From positions 124,001 to 188,000 of the forward strand of contig NZ_ATYR01000010.1 of assembly GCF_000427785.1 (NCBI RefSeq): 64,000 nt of DNA, in the 5' to 3' direction. Made by a program: the position numbers and the translations under genes. Positions 53,896 through 63,904 of the stretch are shown here, in pieces (positions within the stretch are counted from its first letter, which is position 1; each line of letters begins with the position of its first letter). This stretch comes from Massilia alkalitolerans DSM 17462 (lineage in GTDB: Bacteria; Pseudomonadota; Gammaproteobacteria; Burkholderiales; Burkholderiaceae_D). The notes beneath the pieces are model-generated. The model made no database searches. It was given only the letters and a program-made list of their open reading frames with translations, and was not told the DNA's origin.

Positions 53896-54399
53896 TCAGC
53901 CGATCAGGCGCTCGAAGAAATCGCCCACGGTCTTCCAGAATCCGTCCGGGATGTACAGCAGGATCGCGGTCATGGTGACGTAGCGTGCGAATTTGCCGAT
54001 CGCCATGTACATCACGCTCGGCCAGAACGGCAGGTGCAGCCAGCCGGCCAGGGTGCACAGCGGGTCGCCCACGCCCGGCACCCAGGACAGCAGCATGGTC
54101 TTGGCGCCGTACTTCTTGAGCCAGCCGAACCAGCGGCTCTGGCGCTCCTTGGCGAAGGCGATCTTGGCGCGGTAGCCGATGAAGTAATCCACTGCCCCGC
54201 CCAGCGTGTTGCCCACCGTGCCCACCAGGATGGCCGGCCAGAACATGGCCGGATTCGCCTTCACCACGGCGAAGACGGCCGGCTCGGAGCCGAGCGGCAG
54301 CAGCGTGGCCGAGACGAAGCTGATGATGAAGATGGAGGTAAGCCCGATGGTCGGTGCGGCAAGGAGGTCCAGCAGCCAGAGGACGGCGTTTTCGATCAT
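53896..54399 (-). CDS. YqaA-type SNARE-associated (DedA-like) membrane protein
   Basis: The 167-residue protein has four to five helices and DedA/YqaA signatures: 'FVSATLLPLGSEPAVFAVV', 'GTVGNTLGGAVDYFIGYR', 'LLSWVPGVGDPLCTLAGWLHLPFWP' and 'GKFARYV'. These proteins are putative lipid scramblases or flippases. ATG 54399 is chosen because ATG 54438 lies inside the -10 box. It is divergent from ilvA. Confidence 0.85.
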   Translation of the reverse strand: MIENAVLWLLDLLAAPTIGLTSIFIISFVSATLLPLGSEPAVFAVVKANPAMFWPAILVGTVGNTLGGAVDYFIGYRAKIAFAKERQSRWFGWLKKYGAKTMLLSWVPGVGDPLCTLAGWLHLPFWPSVMYMAIGKFARYVTMTAILLYIPDGFWKTVGDFFERLIG

Positions 54400-54424
54400 C
54401 GGGAAAGGGGGCAGTGAGCAATTG

Positions 54425-54459
54425 CGATAGGTGTCCATTATAATGAGGATCACCTATCG
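54425..54459. promoter_or_regulatory. Divergent YqaA/ilvA promoter inside a long inverted repeat
   Basis: CGATAGGTG (54425-54433) and CACCTATCG (54451-54459) form a perfect 9-bp inverted repeat around a 17-base core. The core contains ATTATAAT (54437-54444), which reads TATAAT on both strands and can be the -10 for both directions. A protein bound here would control both genes. Confidence 0.55.
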
Positions 54460-54601
54460 TAACGACACGATACGCCGAGCCTGCCATCCAGCACGTCGTA
54501 TCGCCACTCCGCCCCGGTCATCCTCCGCGAGGAAAAGTGTGTGTCGTCCGGACCGCCGGCCCCTATCCACTGCCGGCATTGCAGCATACCGATTGCCGAC
54601 C

Positions 54602-56140
54602 ATGACTACCGACTACCTCAAGAGAATCCTGACCGCCCGCGTCTACGACGTCGCCGAAGAAACGCCGCTCGAATACGCGCCCACCCTGTCGAACCGCTTC
54701 GGCAACCGCATTTATTTCAAGCGCGAAGACATGCAGAGCGTGTTCAGCTTCAAGCTGCGCGGCGCCTACAACAAGATGGCCAACCTCACGCCGGAGCAGC
54801 TGAAGCGCGGCGTGATTTGCGCCTCGGCCGGCAACCACGCCCAGGGTGTGGCCCTGTCCGCGGCGCGCCTCGGCTGCCGCGCCCTGGTCGTGATGCCGAC
54901 CACCACCCCGCAGGTGAAGGTGGACGCGGTGAAGGCGCGCGGCGGCGCCAGCGTGGAAGTGGTGCTGCATGGCGACTCGTACACCGACGCCTACAACCAC
55001 GCGCTGCTGCTGGAAAAGGAACAGCGCCTGACCTTCGTCCATCCTTTCGACGACCCCGACGTCATCGCCGGCCAGGGCACCATCGGCATGGAGATCCTGC
55101 GCCAGCATTCCGGCCCGATCCACGCGATCTTCGTGGCCATTGGCGGCGGCGGCCTGGTAGCGGGCGTGGGCGCCTACGTGAAGGCGGTGCGCCCGGACAT
55201 CAAGGTGATCGGCGTGCAGACCATCGATTCGGATGCGATGGCAAGAAGCCTGAAGGCCGGCCAGCGCGTGACCCTGAGCGATGTCGGCCTGTTCTCGGAC
55301 GGCACCGCGGTGCGCCTGGTGGGCGAAGAGACCTTCCGCGTGGCGCAGCAGGTGGTGGACGAGATCATCATCGTCGACACCGACGCGATCTGCGCGGCCA
55401 TCCAGGACGTGTTCCAGGACACCCGCAGCATCCTCGAGCCTGCCGGCGCACTGGCGGTGGCCGGCGCCAAGGCCTATGTGGAGCGTTCGCAGATGGGACG
55501 CGCGCCGGTCAAGGACGAGACCCTGGTGGCGGTGGCCTGCGGCGCCAACATGAACTTCGACCGCCTGCGCTTCGTGGCCGAGCGCGCGGAGCTGGGCGAA
55601 TCGCGCGAGGCCGTGTTCGCGGTGACCATTCCCGAGCAGCGCGGCAGCTTCCGCCGCTTCTGCGCCCTGGTCGGCCCGCGCAACGTCACCGAATTCAACT
55701 ACCGCATGGCCGATTCGCGCGAGGCGCACATTTTCGTCGGCGTGCAGGTGGGCAGCCGCAGCGAGTCGGGCCTGCTGGCGCGCACCTTCGAGGAACACGA
55801 CTTCCGCACCCTCGACCTGACCCACGACGAACTGGCCAAGCTGCACATCCGCCACCTGGTGGGCGGGAAAAGCGCGCAGGCCCAGGACGAATTGCTGTAT
55901 CGTTTCGAGTTTCCCGAACGGCCGGGGGCCTTGATGCGCTTCCTCGACAGCATGGCGCCGAACTGGAACATCTCGCTGTTCCACTACCGGAACCAGGGCG
56001 GCGACGTGGGACGCATCCTGGTCGGCCTGCAGGTGCCGGCGGCGGAGATGGAGGAGTTCCGGCAGTTCCTGGCGACCCTCGGTTATCGATATTGGGACGA
56101 GAGCAGCAATCCGGTTTATAAGCTGTTCCTCGGCGCCTAG
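54602..56140 (+). CDS. ilvA: Biosynthetic threonine ammonia-lyase
   Basis: The 512-residue PLP enzyme has the Schiff-base lysine K51 in 'SVFSFKLRGAYNKM', 'SAGNHAQGVALSA', the glycine loop 'AIGGGGLVAGVGAYVK' near 182 and two C-terminal ACT-like regulatory domains (about 330-512). It makes 2-oxobutyrate for isoleucine and is usually inhibited by isoleucine. Length matches E. coli IlvA (514). A 140-base untranslated leader precedes ATG 54602. Confidence 0.95.
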   Translation: MTTDYLKRILTARVYDVAEETPLEYAPTLSNRFGNRIYFKREDMQSVFSFKLRGAYNKMANLTPEQLKRGVICASAGNHAQGVALSAARLGCRALVVMPTTTPQVKVDAVKARGGASVEVVLHGDSYTDAYNHALLLEKEQRLTFVHPFDDPDVIAGQGTIGMEILRQHSGPIHAIFVAIGGGGLVAGVGAYVKAVRPDIKVIGVQTIDSDAMARSLKAGQRVTLSDVGLFSDGTAVRLVGEETFRVAQQVVDEIIIVDTDAICAAIQDVFQDTRSILEPAGALAVAGAKAYVERSQMGRAPVKDETLVAVACGANMNFDRLRFVAERAELGESREAVFAVTIPEQRGSFRRFCALVGPRNVTEFNYRMADSREAHIFVGVQVGSRSESGLLARTFEEHDFRTLDLTHDELAKLHIRHLVGGKSAQAQDELLYRFEFPERPGALMRFLDSMAPNWNISLFHYRNQGGDVGRILVGLQVPAAEMEEFRQFLATLGYRYWDESSNPVYKLFLGA

Positions 56141-56170
56141 AATTCGGCTGATTTCACCCAAGCTTATGCA

Positions 56171-56200
56171 CGTCGTTCCGGCGAAGGCCGGAACCCAATT
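56171..56200 (+). repeat. REP-like unit, family B (single copy)
   Basis: This is one unpaired 30-base copy of the family B repeat, close to the consensus of the copies at 21847, 21905, 59877 and 59951. It lies after ilvA, 48 bases before a family A copy. Confidence 0.7.
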
Positions 56201-56248
56201 CCGTACCGCAGTGTTATCCACGCCGCAAGTACGCAAACTTTAGTTGAC

Positions 56249-56278
56249 CGCGTGGGCAGGAAACCTGCCCACCCTACG
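56249..56278 (+). repeat. REP-like unit, family A (single copy)
   Basis: This is an unpaired copy, identical over at least 28 bases to the left unit at 18063-18092. It lies 25 bases before the queF start. Confidence 0.7.
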
Positions 56279-56303
56279 GATGCCACAAGCATTCAAGCTT
56301 CCT

Positions 56304-57134
56304 ATGAATACTCCTGATCAATCGCCACTTGGCAAAACCTCCGCCTACCAGAGCCAGTACGCTCCCGAGCTCCTGTTCCCGATCCCGCGTCTGCAGAAGC
56401 GCGAAGAGATCGGCCTGGGCACGGGCACGCTTCCCTTCTTCGGCGTCGACATCTGGAATGCCTACGAACTGTCGTGGCTGAACATGCGCGGCAAGCCGCA
56501 GGTGGCGATCGCCACCATTACGGCGCCCGCCGATTCGCCCAACATCGTCGAATCGAAGTCGTTCAAGCTCTACCTGAATTCCTTCAACCAGACCCGCCTG
56601 GCCGGTACCGATGCGCTGGCCGAGCTGCTGCGCCAGGACTTGTCAGGCGCTTTCGGCGCCCCGGTGCATGTGACGATCACCACGCCGGACGCCTTCGGCA
56701 GCCTGGCAATGGGCGAACTGGAAGGCAGCCTGCTCGACCGCCTCGACGTGGAGATCGACCAGTATGTCCCCTCGCCCGAACTCCTGAGCGCCAACCAGAC
56801 GGAAGCGCCGGTCGAGGAAACCCTGGTATCGCACCTGCTGAAATCGAACTGCCTCGTCACCGGCCAGCCGGACTGGGGCACCGTGCAGATCCGCTATGTC
56901 GGTCCGCAGATCGACCAGGAAGGCCTGCTCAAGTACCTGATCGGCTTCCGCGAGCACAACGAATTCCACGAGCAATGCGTCGAGCGCATCTTCATGGACG
57001 TGCTGCGCCAGTGCAAGCCGACCAAGCTGGCGGTGTATGCACGCTATACCCGCCGCGGCGGACTCGACATCAATCCCTGGCGCGCCAATTTCAGCACCGG
57101 CAAGCCGTCCAACCTGCGCACCGCGCGTCAATAA
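56304..57134 (+). CDS. queF: NADPH-dependent 7-cyano-7-deazaguanine reductase
   Basis: The 276-residue long-form QueF has the active-site cysteine C183 and aspartate D190 ('[15 protein letters not shown]') and the substrate-binding segment '[33 protein letters not shown]' (shown in part). It reduces preQ0 to preQ1 in queuosine synthesis. Length agrees with E. coli (282). ATG 56304 lacks a strong ribosome site. Confidence 0.96.
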   Translation: MNTPDQSPLGKTSAYQSQYAPELLFPIPRLQKREEIGLGTGTLPFFGVDIWNAYELSWLNMRGKPQVAIATITAPADSPNIVESKSFKLYLNSFNQTRLAGTDALAELLRQDLSGAFGAPVHVTITTPDAFGSLAMGELEGSLLDRLDVEIDQYVPSPELLSANQTEAPVEETLVSHLLKSNCLVTGQPDWGTVQIRYVGPQIDQEGLLKYLIGFREHNEFHEQCVERIFMDVLRQCKPTKLAVYARYTRRGGLDINPWRANFSTGKPSNLRTARQ

Positions 57135-57488
57135 CCCGAAACCGTGTACGCTTGCAAGCCGGCTGTGCGTTTTCAGCCACACTCGGCGCAAGTTTTTGAT
57201 ACAAAAACGGCATCCGAACGTCGTGCTCAAAAAACGGGCACAATGCATGGAAAAGATGGTGCGAAAGCTTTCGCACCTCCATTTGCGCCACTTTCCCTGC
57301 GATTTCGCTTAGGAAATTGCGTTTAATTGCTAAGCCGATTTCATGGCAAAACACTACGCTTTCGCCATACCGTCCCCATGTAGGTGACTGTATGCCTGTA
57401 CAGATGCGAAATCGAATGTCACCGTCCTGAAACAGGCCTATAATTCCGCCTCGCAAGCACACCCCACCCTGTGCATGGCATACAAGTT
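57135..57488. other. 354-base intergenic region before ptsN
   Basis: The region holds a perfect 20-bp palindrome at 57258-57277 (arms GGTGCGAAAG/CTTTCGCACC), further TTTCGC/GCGAAA copies near 57304, 57359 and 57402, and a TATAAT (57439-57444) that is the likely -10 for ptsN. No coding region is convincing. Confidence 0.5.
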
Positions 57489-57971
57489 ATGACGAACCTT
57501 AGCAAAATCCTCTCGCTCGAGAACGTGCAGTTGGATCTGGAAGTTTCCAGCAAAAAGCGTGCATTCGAGCAGGCTGGCCTGATTTTCGAGAACAACTGCG
57601 GCATCGCCCGTTCCACCGTGTCGGACAACCTGTTCGCACGCGAGCGCCTCGGCTCCACTGGTCTCGGCCATGGTGTCGCTGTGCCGCACGGGCGGATCAA
57701 GGGCTCCAAGAGCCTGAAGTCGCCGCTGGCGGCCTTCGTGCGCCTGAAGGAACCGATTCCCTTCGAATCGCCCGACGGCCAGCCGGTCAGCCTGCTGTTC
57801 TTCCTCCTGATCCCGGACCACGTGACCCAGCAGCACCTCGAAATCCTGTCGGAAATCGCCGAGCTGTTCTCGGACGAAGCCGTGCGCAACGCGCTGGCCA
57901 CCGACCCGGATCCGAAGTCGGTCCACGAACGCATCATCAACTGGCAGCCCAGTCTGCAAGCTTTAGGCTAA
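57489..57971 (+). CDS. ptsN: PtsN, nitrogen-PTS EIIA
   Basis: The 160-residue PTS EIIA-type-2 protein has the phosphorylated histidine H67 in '[11 protein letters not shown]' and '[25 protein letters not shown]'. It is the terminal acceptor of the nitrogen phosphotransferase system and signals nitrogen/carbon or potassium state by protein binding. It heads ptsN-hprK-rapZ. ATG 57489 is chosen; no ribosome site is strong. Confidence 0.94.
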   Translation: MTNLSKILSLENVQLDLEVSSKKRAFEQAGLIFENNCGIARSTVSDNLFARERLGSTGLGHGVAVPHGRIKGSKSLKSPLAAFVRLKEPIPFESPDGQPVSLLFFLLIPDHVTQQHLEILSEIAELFSDEAVRNALATDPDPKSVHERIINWQPSLQALG

Positions 57972-58008
57972 ACTGTCTACGCGGCAATTCGCCGCGTGGA
58001 TCGATGAC

Positions 58009-58950
58009 ATGCCCATGCTGCAGACTCCGCTGACCATCCAGCGTTTGTACGATGACAACCGCGACAGCCTCCAGTTGGGCTGGTTCGCGGGTTTCCCCGG
58101 CGGCGAGCGGCAGATCGCGGGCGACGCGGCCTCGGCCGCCGACCAGGTCGGCCACCTGAACCTGATCCACCCGGGCCGGATCCAGGTGTTCGGACACCAG
58201 GAACTGAACTATTACCACCGCCTGAAATCCAGCTCGCGCACCCACGTGATCGGCGAGCTGATCGGTGGTGGCCCGCCGGCCCTGATCATCGCCCAGGGCC
58301 TGGAAACCCCGCCCGACATCCTCGCCATCTGCGACGAGCAGAACATTCCGCTGTTCTCGACCCCGCTGCCGGCGGCGCAGGTGATCGACTTCCTGCGCGT
58401 GTATCTGTCCAAGAAGCTGGCGCAGCGCGTCATCATGCACGGCGTGTTCATGGACGTGCTGGGCGTGGGCGTGTTGATCACCGGCGACTCGGGCCTGGGC
58501 AAGAGCGAGCTCGGCCTGGAACTGATCTCGCGTTCGCACGGCCTGGTGGCCGACGACGCAGTGGAATTCTCGCGCATCGCGCCGAACATGATCGAAGGCC
58601 GCTGCCCGCCGCTGCTGCAGAACCTGCTGGAAGTGCGCGGCCTGGGCCTGCTGGACATCAAGGCGATCTTTGGTGAGACCGCGGTGCGCCGCAAGATGCG
58701 GCTCAAGCTCATCGTCCACCTGGTCAAGCGCGGCGCGCTCGACGAAGAGGTCGAGCGCCTGCCTTTCCACCATCCGACCGAGGACGTGCTGGGCCTGCCG
58801 ATCCGCAAGGTGGTCATTCCGGTGGCGGCCGGCCGCAACATCGCGGTGCTGCTCGAGGCCGCCGTGCGCAACACCATCCTGCAGCTGCGCGGCATCGATA
58901 CGCTGCAGGAATTCATGGAGCGCCAGCGCCAGGCGATGAGCGGCGACTGA
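58009..58950 (+). CDS. hprK: HPr kinase/phosphorylase
   Basis: The 313-residue protein has Walker A GDSGLGKS (159-166), H144 in 'MHGVFMDV', '[17 protein letters not shown]' and C-terminal '[16 protein letters not shown]'. It phosphorylates HPr/NPr on Ser and removes the phosphate. It sits between ptsN and rapZ as in other beta-proteobacteria. Confidence 0.95.
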   Translation: MPMLQTPLTIQRLYDDNRDSLQLGWFAGFPGGERQIAGDAASAADQVGHLNLIHPGRIQVFGHQELNYYHRLKSSSRTHVIGELIGGGPPALIIAQGLETPPDILAICDEQNIPLFSTPLPAAQVIDFLRVYLSKKLAQRVIMHGVFMDVLGVGVLITGDSGLGKSELGLELISRSHGLVADDAVEFSRIAPNMIEGRCPPLLQNLLEVRGLGLLDIKAIFGETAVRRKMRLKLIVHLVKRGALDEEVERLPFHHPTEDVLGLPIRKVVIPVAAGRNIAVLLEAAVRNTILQLRGIDTLQEFMERQRQAMSGD

Positions 58951-58976
58951 CCCCCATTTGGGGTATCATCCCAAGC

Positions 58977-59855
58977 ATGCACATCGTCCTCATTACCGGT
59001 ATTTCCGGCTCGGGCAAGTCGGTTGCCCTGAATGTCATGGAAGACGCAGGCTACTACTGCGTCGACAACCTGCCGCCGGCCCTGCTACCGGCCCTGGTGT
59101 ATGCGGTCAGTGAAAAAGGCACGGAGAAAATCGCCGTCGCGGTCGATGCGCGCAGTGCCGAATCGCTGGTCGAACTGCCGGTGAGCGTGCGCCACCTGAA
59201 AGAGGAAGGCCACGACGTCAAGGTGATGTTCCTGACCTCGAGCACGCACTCGCTGGTGGCGCGTTTCTCCGAAACCCGGCGCAGCCACCCGCTGTCGCAC
59301 GAGCTGCGCCCGGGCGAGAATCCGGCCTCGCGCCGCACCCTGATCGAATGCATCGCCGAGGAACGCGAGCGCCTGTCGGCGATCGAGAACCTGGGCCACG
59401 TGATCGACACCTCGGAACTGTCCGCCAACAAGCTGCGCGCCTGGGTCAAGGAACTGGCCGACCTGGAGCATGCCCCGCTGACCCTGTTCTTCGAATCCTT
59501 CGCCTTCAAGGTGGGCGTGCCGCTGGACGCGGACTTCGTGTTCGACGTGCGCGCGGTTCCCAATCCCTACTATGACCTGGCACTGCGCCCGCTCACGGGC
59601 AAGGACGCGCCGGTGATCGCCTTCCTCGACGCCCAGCCGAGCGCGGTGGAGATGCTGGAAGATATTCGCGCTTTTGTTGCGAAGTGGCTGCCCTCGTTCA
59701 AGACGGACAACCGGTCCTACCTCACCGTGGCGGTGGGCTGTACCGGCGGGCAGCACCGTTCGGTCTACATGGCGGAAAGGCTGGGGGCCTATTTCGGGCA
59801 GACGGAGCGGGTGATCATTCGTCACCGCGAGCAGCCGAAGCACGCTGCGGGGTGA
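58977..59855 (+). CDS. rapZ: RapZ, RNase adapter nucleotide-binding protein
   Basis: The 292-residue protein has Walker A GISGSGKS (8-15), '[11 protein letters not shown]', '[13 protein letters not shown]' and the C-terminal '[20 protein letters not shown]'. In enterobacteria RapZ guides RNase E to GlmZ; in beta-proteobacteria the target is less clear. It follows hprK by 26 bases. Confidence 0.94.
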   Translation: MHIVLITGISGSGKSVALNVMEDAGYYCVDNLPPALLPALVYAVSEKGTEKIAVAVDARSAESLVELPVSVRHLKEEGHDVKVMFLTSSTHSLVARFSETRRSHPLSHELRPGENPASRRTLIECIAEERERLSAIENLGHVIDTSELSANKLRAWVKELADLEHAPLTLFFESFAFKVGVPLDADFVFDVRAVPNPYYDLALRPLTGKDAPVIAFLDAQPSAVEMLEDIRAFVAKWLPSFKTDNRSYLTVAVGCTGGQHRSVYMAERLGAYFGQTERVIIRHREQPKHAAG

Positions 59856-59876
59856 TTACACCGTTAGCCTGAAGAC

Positions 59877-59981
59877 CGTCGTTCCGGCGAAGGCCGGAAC
59901 CCAATTTTCTTCGCACGCTGCAATCGATAGCGCTTGTAGCTGCCCATGCAAACTTGGATCCCGGCCTGCGCCGGGATGACG
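59877..59981. repeat. REP-like inverted pair, family B
   Basis: Units at 59877-59906 and, inverted, 59951-59981 face each other across 44 bases in the convergent gap between rapZ and the hydratase-family gene. They may act as a bidirectional transcript end. Confidence 0.75.
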
Positions 59982-59994
59982 TGCATAAGCCGCC

Positions 59995-61080
59995 TTAGGT
60001 GAGGTGCCGCAGCGGGTGTGCGTAATCAGGCCACACCGGCTCGAAGAAGCGCGCCACCATCTCCGGCTTCACGTCCCCCAGCGTCGGCGGATTCCACTTC
60101 GGCTGGTTGTCCTTGTCGATCACCAACGCCCGCACGCCTTCCAGCACTTCGCCGTGCTCGAAATTGCGGCGCACCAGGTTGCGCTCCATGCGCAGGCAGT
60201 CCGCCACGTCCAGCGAGGCGCCGCGCAGCAGCAGTTCGTGGGTCACGCACATCATCAGGGGCGAGCGCTGGCGCATCGCCTTCAATGCCTTCTGCGCGAA
60301 CGGGTTCTCGTCACGACCCAGCGAGGCCATGATCATCGACACGCTGGCCGCGCCGAAGTGCGCATCGATCACGCCGCGCTGCGCCTGCAGTTCGCTCGGG
60401 GCCAGCTGGCCGGCATACTTCGTCGCATAGCTGCGGATCGCCGCCGGCAGCTGCGCGCCTGGGGTCGTGTCGACCAGCGCCATCAGGCCGGCCAGCTCCG
60501 CGCCCGGCACGAACACGTCCGCCAGTCCCACGTACAGCGCGTCGGCTGCGCCGATGGTCAGGCCAGTCAGGCCAAGGTACTGACCCAGCTGGCCCGGCGC
60601 ATGCGACAGGAAGTGGCTGCCGCCCACGTCCGGGAACAGGCCGATGTTCACCTCGGGCATCGCCATCTTGGTGCGGTCGGTCACGATGCGCAGGCCGCAG
60701 CCAGGTCCGCCCTGGGCGATGCCCATGCCGCCGCCCATCACCACGCCATCCATCACCGCGATGTAGGGCTTCGGGTAGAAGTGAATGAGGTGGTTCAGTG
60801 CGTATTCTTCGGTGAAGAAGTCTTCCAGCAGCGCGCTGCCGCCCATCGGGCCGACGTGGCCCATCTCATGAAAGAAGCGGATATCGCCGCCGGCGCACAA
60901 GGCCTTCTCGCTGCTGCTGGTGATGACCACCGCGTCGATGCCCGCGTCATCCTTCCATTCCAGCAGGATGGCGCTCAGGGCGCGCACCATGTCGAGCGAG
61001 AGGGAGTTCAGCGCCTTCGGCCGGTCGAGCGTGATGACGCCGGTGCGGTTGGCAACGCGGGTCAGGACGGTATCGGTCAT
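59995..61080 (-). CDS. Enoyl-CoA hydratase/3-hydroxyisobutyryl-CoA hydrolase family protein
   Basis: The 361-residue crotonase-fold protein has 'EKALCAGGDIRFFHE', 'GVVMGGGMGIAQGGPG' and 'MPEVNIGLFPDVGGSHFLS', then a C-terminal extension with 'LVRRNFEHGEVLEGVRALVIDKDNQPKWNPP'. This length and tail are typical of 3-hydroxyisobutyryl-CoA hydrolase (valine breakdown), so that is the best guess. It is not next to other valine genes. ATG 61080 is used. Confidence 0.82.
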   Translation of the reverse strand: MTDTVLTRVANRTGVITLDRPKALNSLSLDMVRALSAILLEWKDDAGIDAVVITSSSEKALCAGGDIRFFHEMGHVGPMGGSALLEDFFTEEYALNHLIHFYPKPYIAVMDGVVMGGGMGIAQGGPGCGLRIVTDRTKMAMPEVNIGLFPDVGGSHFLSHAPGQLGQYLGLTGLTIGAADALYVGLADVFVPGAELAGLMALVDTTPGAQLPAAIRSYATKYAGQLAPSELQAQRGVIDAHFGAASVSMIMASLGRDENPFAQKALKAMRQRSPLMMCVTHELLLRGASLDVADCLRMERNLVRRNFEHGEVLEGVRALVIDKDNQPKWNPPTLGDVKPEMVARFFEPVWPDYAHPLRHLT

Positions 61081-61132
61081 GATGGTATTCTGTGATCGAA
61101 AAGACATGCATTCTACAGAACATTTGTACAAA

Positions 61133-61165
61133 CGGAAGCGTAGAAAAGTAACAGGTATTGTACAA
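61133..61165. promoter_or_regulatory. Two TTGTACAA palindromes upstream of the hydratase gene
   Basis: TTTGTACAAA (61133-61142) and TTGTACAA (61158-61165) are perfect palindromes 24 bases apart, in the gap between the hpf terminator and the gene starting at 61080. They are candidate sites for a dimeric regulator. Confidence 0.4.
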
Positions 61166-61196
61166 AAGCAAAAAGGGCGTCCCCTCTGACGCCCTT
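61166..61196 (-). terminator. Terminator of the rpoN-hpf transcript
   Basis: On the minus strand AAGGGCGTC/GACGCCCTT (61173-61181 with 61188-61196) is followed by a T-rich run (TTTTTGCTTTTG). It ends transcription about 30 bases after hpf. Confidence 0.8.
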
Positions 61197-61223
61197 GCTG
61201 TGTTTTGCGGCTACCCGTACTAA

Positions 61224-61577
61224 TTACGCGGCAGCGGCTTCTCCGTTGTCCGGAAGGCGCTTGTGCGCCACGTGATTATGATTTTGCAGCATGGATTTGT
61301 GTTTCAGAACCTGCCTGTCCAACCTGTCCATCAAGGTGTCGATGGCCGCATACAGGTCTTGCGCAGCACTCGCCACATGCAGAATCTTGCCCGATACCTG
61401 TAGGTTGATCTCGGCCTTTTGCCGTTTTTCTTTTTCAGTGAGGTTATCGATGGCGAGGAACACGTGGGTGTCGATCACGTGGTCGAAATGGCGGGTGATG
61501 CGCTCGAGCTTATTCTGAACGTATTCACGGATGGCGGGTGTGACTTCGAGATGGTGGCCGCTGATTGTGAGGTTCAT
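61224..61577 (-). CDS. hpf: Ribosome hibernation-promoting factor (short form)
   Basis: The 117-residue protein has the HPF/YfiA fold: 'MNLTISGHHLEVTPAIREYVQNKLERITRHF' start region and 'AEINLQVSGKILHVASAAQDLYAAIDTLMDRLDRQVLKHK' (shown in part). The short form promotes 100S ribosome dimers with RMF-like partners or alone blocks translation. AAGGAG precedes ATG 61577. It follows rpoN as in many proteobacteria. Confidence 0.93.
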   Translation of the reverse strand: MNLTISGHHLEVTPAIREYVQNKLERITRHFDHVIDTHVFLAIDNLTEKEKRQKAEINLQVSGKILHVASAAQDLYAAIDTLMDRLDRQVLKHKSMLQNHNHVAHKRLPDNGEAAAA

Positions 61578-61634
61578 ACACACTCCTTTGGGAAGGTGCC
61601 CTGCCCGCGCCACAAGGTGAGAGTGGGCAGTGCT

Positions 61635-63109
61635 TTACAGGGATTTACGGAGGCTGACGGGAGGAATCTTGAGCGCTTCGCGGTATTTGGCAACCGTCCT
61701 GCGCGCAATGACCATACCTTGTTCCCCGAGCATCTCCGCGATCTTGCTGTCGGATAGAGGATTCCTAGGGTCTTCTGCTCCTGTCAATTGCGCAATAAGC
61801 GCGCGGATCGCCGTCGAGGAGGCTTCTCCCCCCGCTTCGGTGGCGACGTGGCTTCCGAAGAAGTACTTCAGCTCGAACATGCCGTGCGGGGTCAGCATGT
61901 ATTTCTGCGTGGTCACACGTGAGATCGTGCTCTCGTGTAGGCCTAGTGTATCAGCTATCTCACGCAAAACAAGAGGGCGCATGGCAACCGCGCCGTGGCT
62001 GAAAAAATTGCGCTGACGCTCGACGATCGCCTCGGCAACACGCAGGATCGTGTCGAAGCGCTGGCGCATGTTCTTGATGAGCCACTTGGCTTCCTGCAGC
62101 TGCGCGCCCATCTGGCTTTCGCTCTTTCCCTGCTTGAGCAGGTTCGCATACAGCGAGTTCACGCGCAGCTTCGGCATGACGTCCGGGTTCAGCGACACCT
62201 GCCAGCCGTTCTTGGCGCGGCGCACGATCACGTCCGGCACCACGTAGTCGGATACTCCCGAGCCGAAGGCCGCGCCGGGATGCGGATTGCATTGGCGGAC
62301 CACGGCCTGCACCTCGCGCAGGTCTTCGTCGTCGCAATCGAGCGCCTTTTTCAGCTTGGTGTATTCGCGCTGCGCGAACCAGGTCAGATAGCCTTCGACA
62401 ATCTTCAAGGCGAGGCGCCGCGTCACCAGGGGCACGCCCGGCATGCGGCGGATCTGCAGGGCCAGGCATTCGGCCGCGCTGCGCGCGCCCACGCCCACCG
62501 GGTCCAGGCTCTGCACCAGCGCCAGCGCGCAGCGCAGCTCGTCCATCTCGACCTCGAGTTCTTCCGGCAGGCGCGCATGGATCTCGTCGAGCGGCTCTTC
62601 CAGGTAGCCGTTGTCGTCGAGCGCATCGATCACCAGCTCGGCCAGCGCGCGGTCGCGCATGCTGCAGCAGCTCAGGCGGATCTGTTCCGTCAGGTGCTCG
62701 CGCAGCGTGATGCCGTCGGCTTCCAGCTGTGGACGGCCATCCTCGTCGTCGCCGCTGCGCGCGCCGCCGCCCTCGCCGCCCCAATCCGCATCGGCCTCGC
62801 CACGCTCCCCATGGTCTTCGCCTTCCGCGCCCTCGGGCTCGGCCTTCGCGCCCTCCTGCCCTTCCTGGCCCGGCCCTGCTGCCGGCGCTTCGCCATTCGC
62901 CGGCGCGGTATTGATCGCGCCGTCCGCCAGCAGCCGCACCGAGCGGTCGAGCGGATCGTCGAGCCGTTCGAGCAGCGGGTTGTCGTGCAGGATCTGCTCG
63001 ATCTCCTGGTGCAGTTCGAGCGTGGAGAGCTGCAGCAGGCGGATCGACTGCTGCAGCTGCGGCGTGAGCGCCAGGTGCTGCGAAGTGCGGAGCTGCAGGG
63101 ATTGTTTCA

Positions 63110-63110
<1 letters not shown>
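61635..63110 (-). CDS. rpoN: RNA polymerase sigma-54 factor
   Basis: The 491-residue protein has the Gln-rich N-terminal region I ('[27 protein letters not shown]', split), an acidic region II with Gly/Glu repeats (about 70-125), the core-binding and DNA-binding regions, and the RpoN box '[10 protein letters not shown]' near the C-terminus. It is needed for promoters of -24/-12 type such as 41731-41747. Its ATG overlaps the lptB stop by one base. Confidence 0.97.
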
Positions 63111-63900
<790 letters not shown>

Positions 63901-63904
<4 letters not shown>

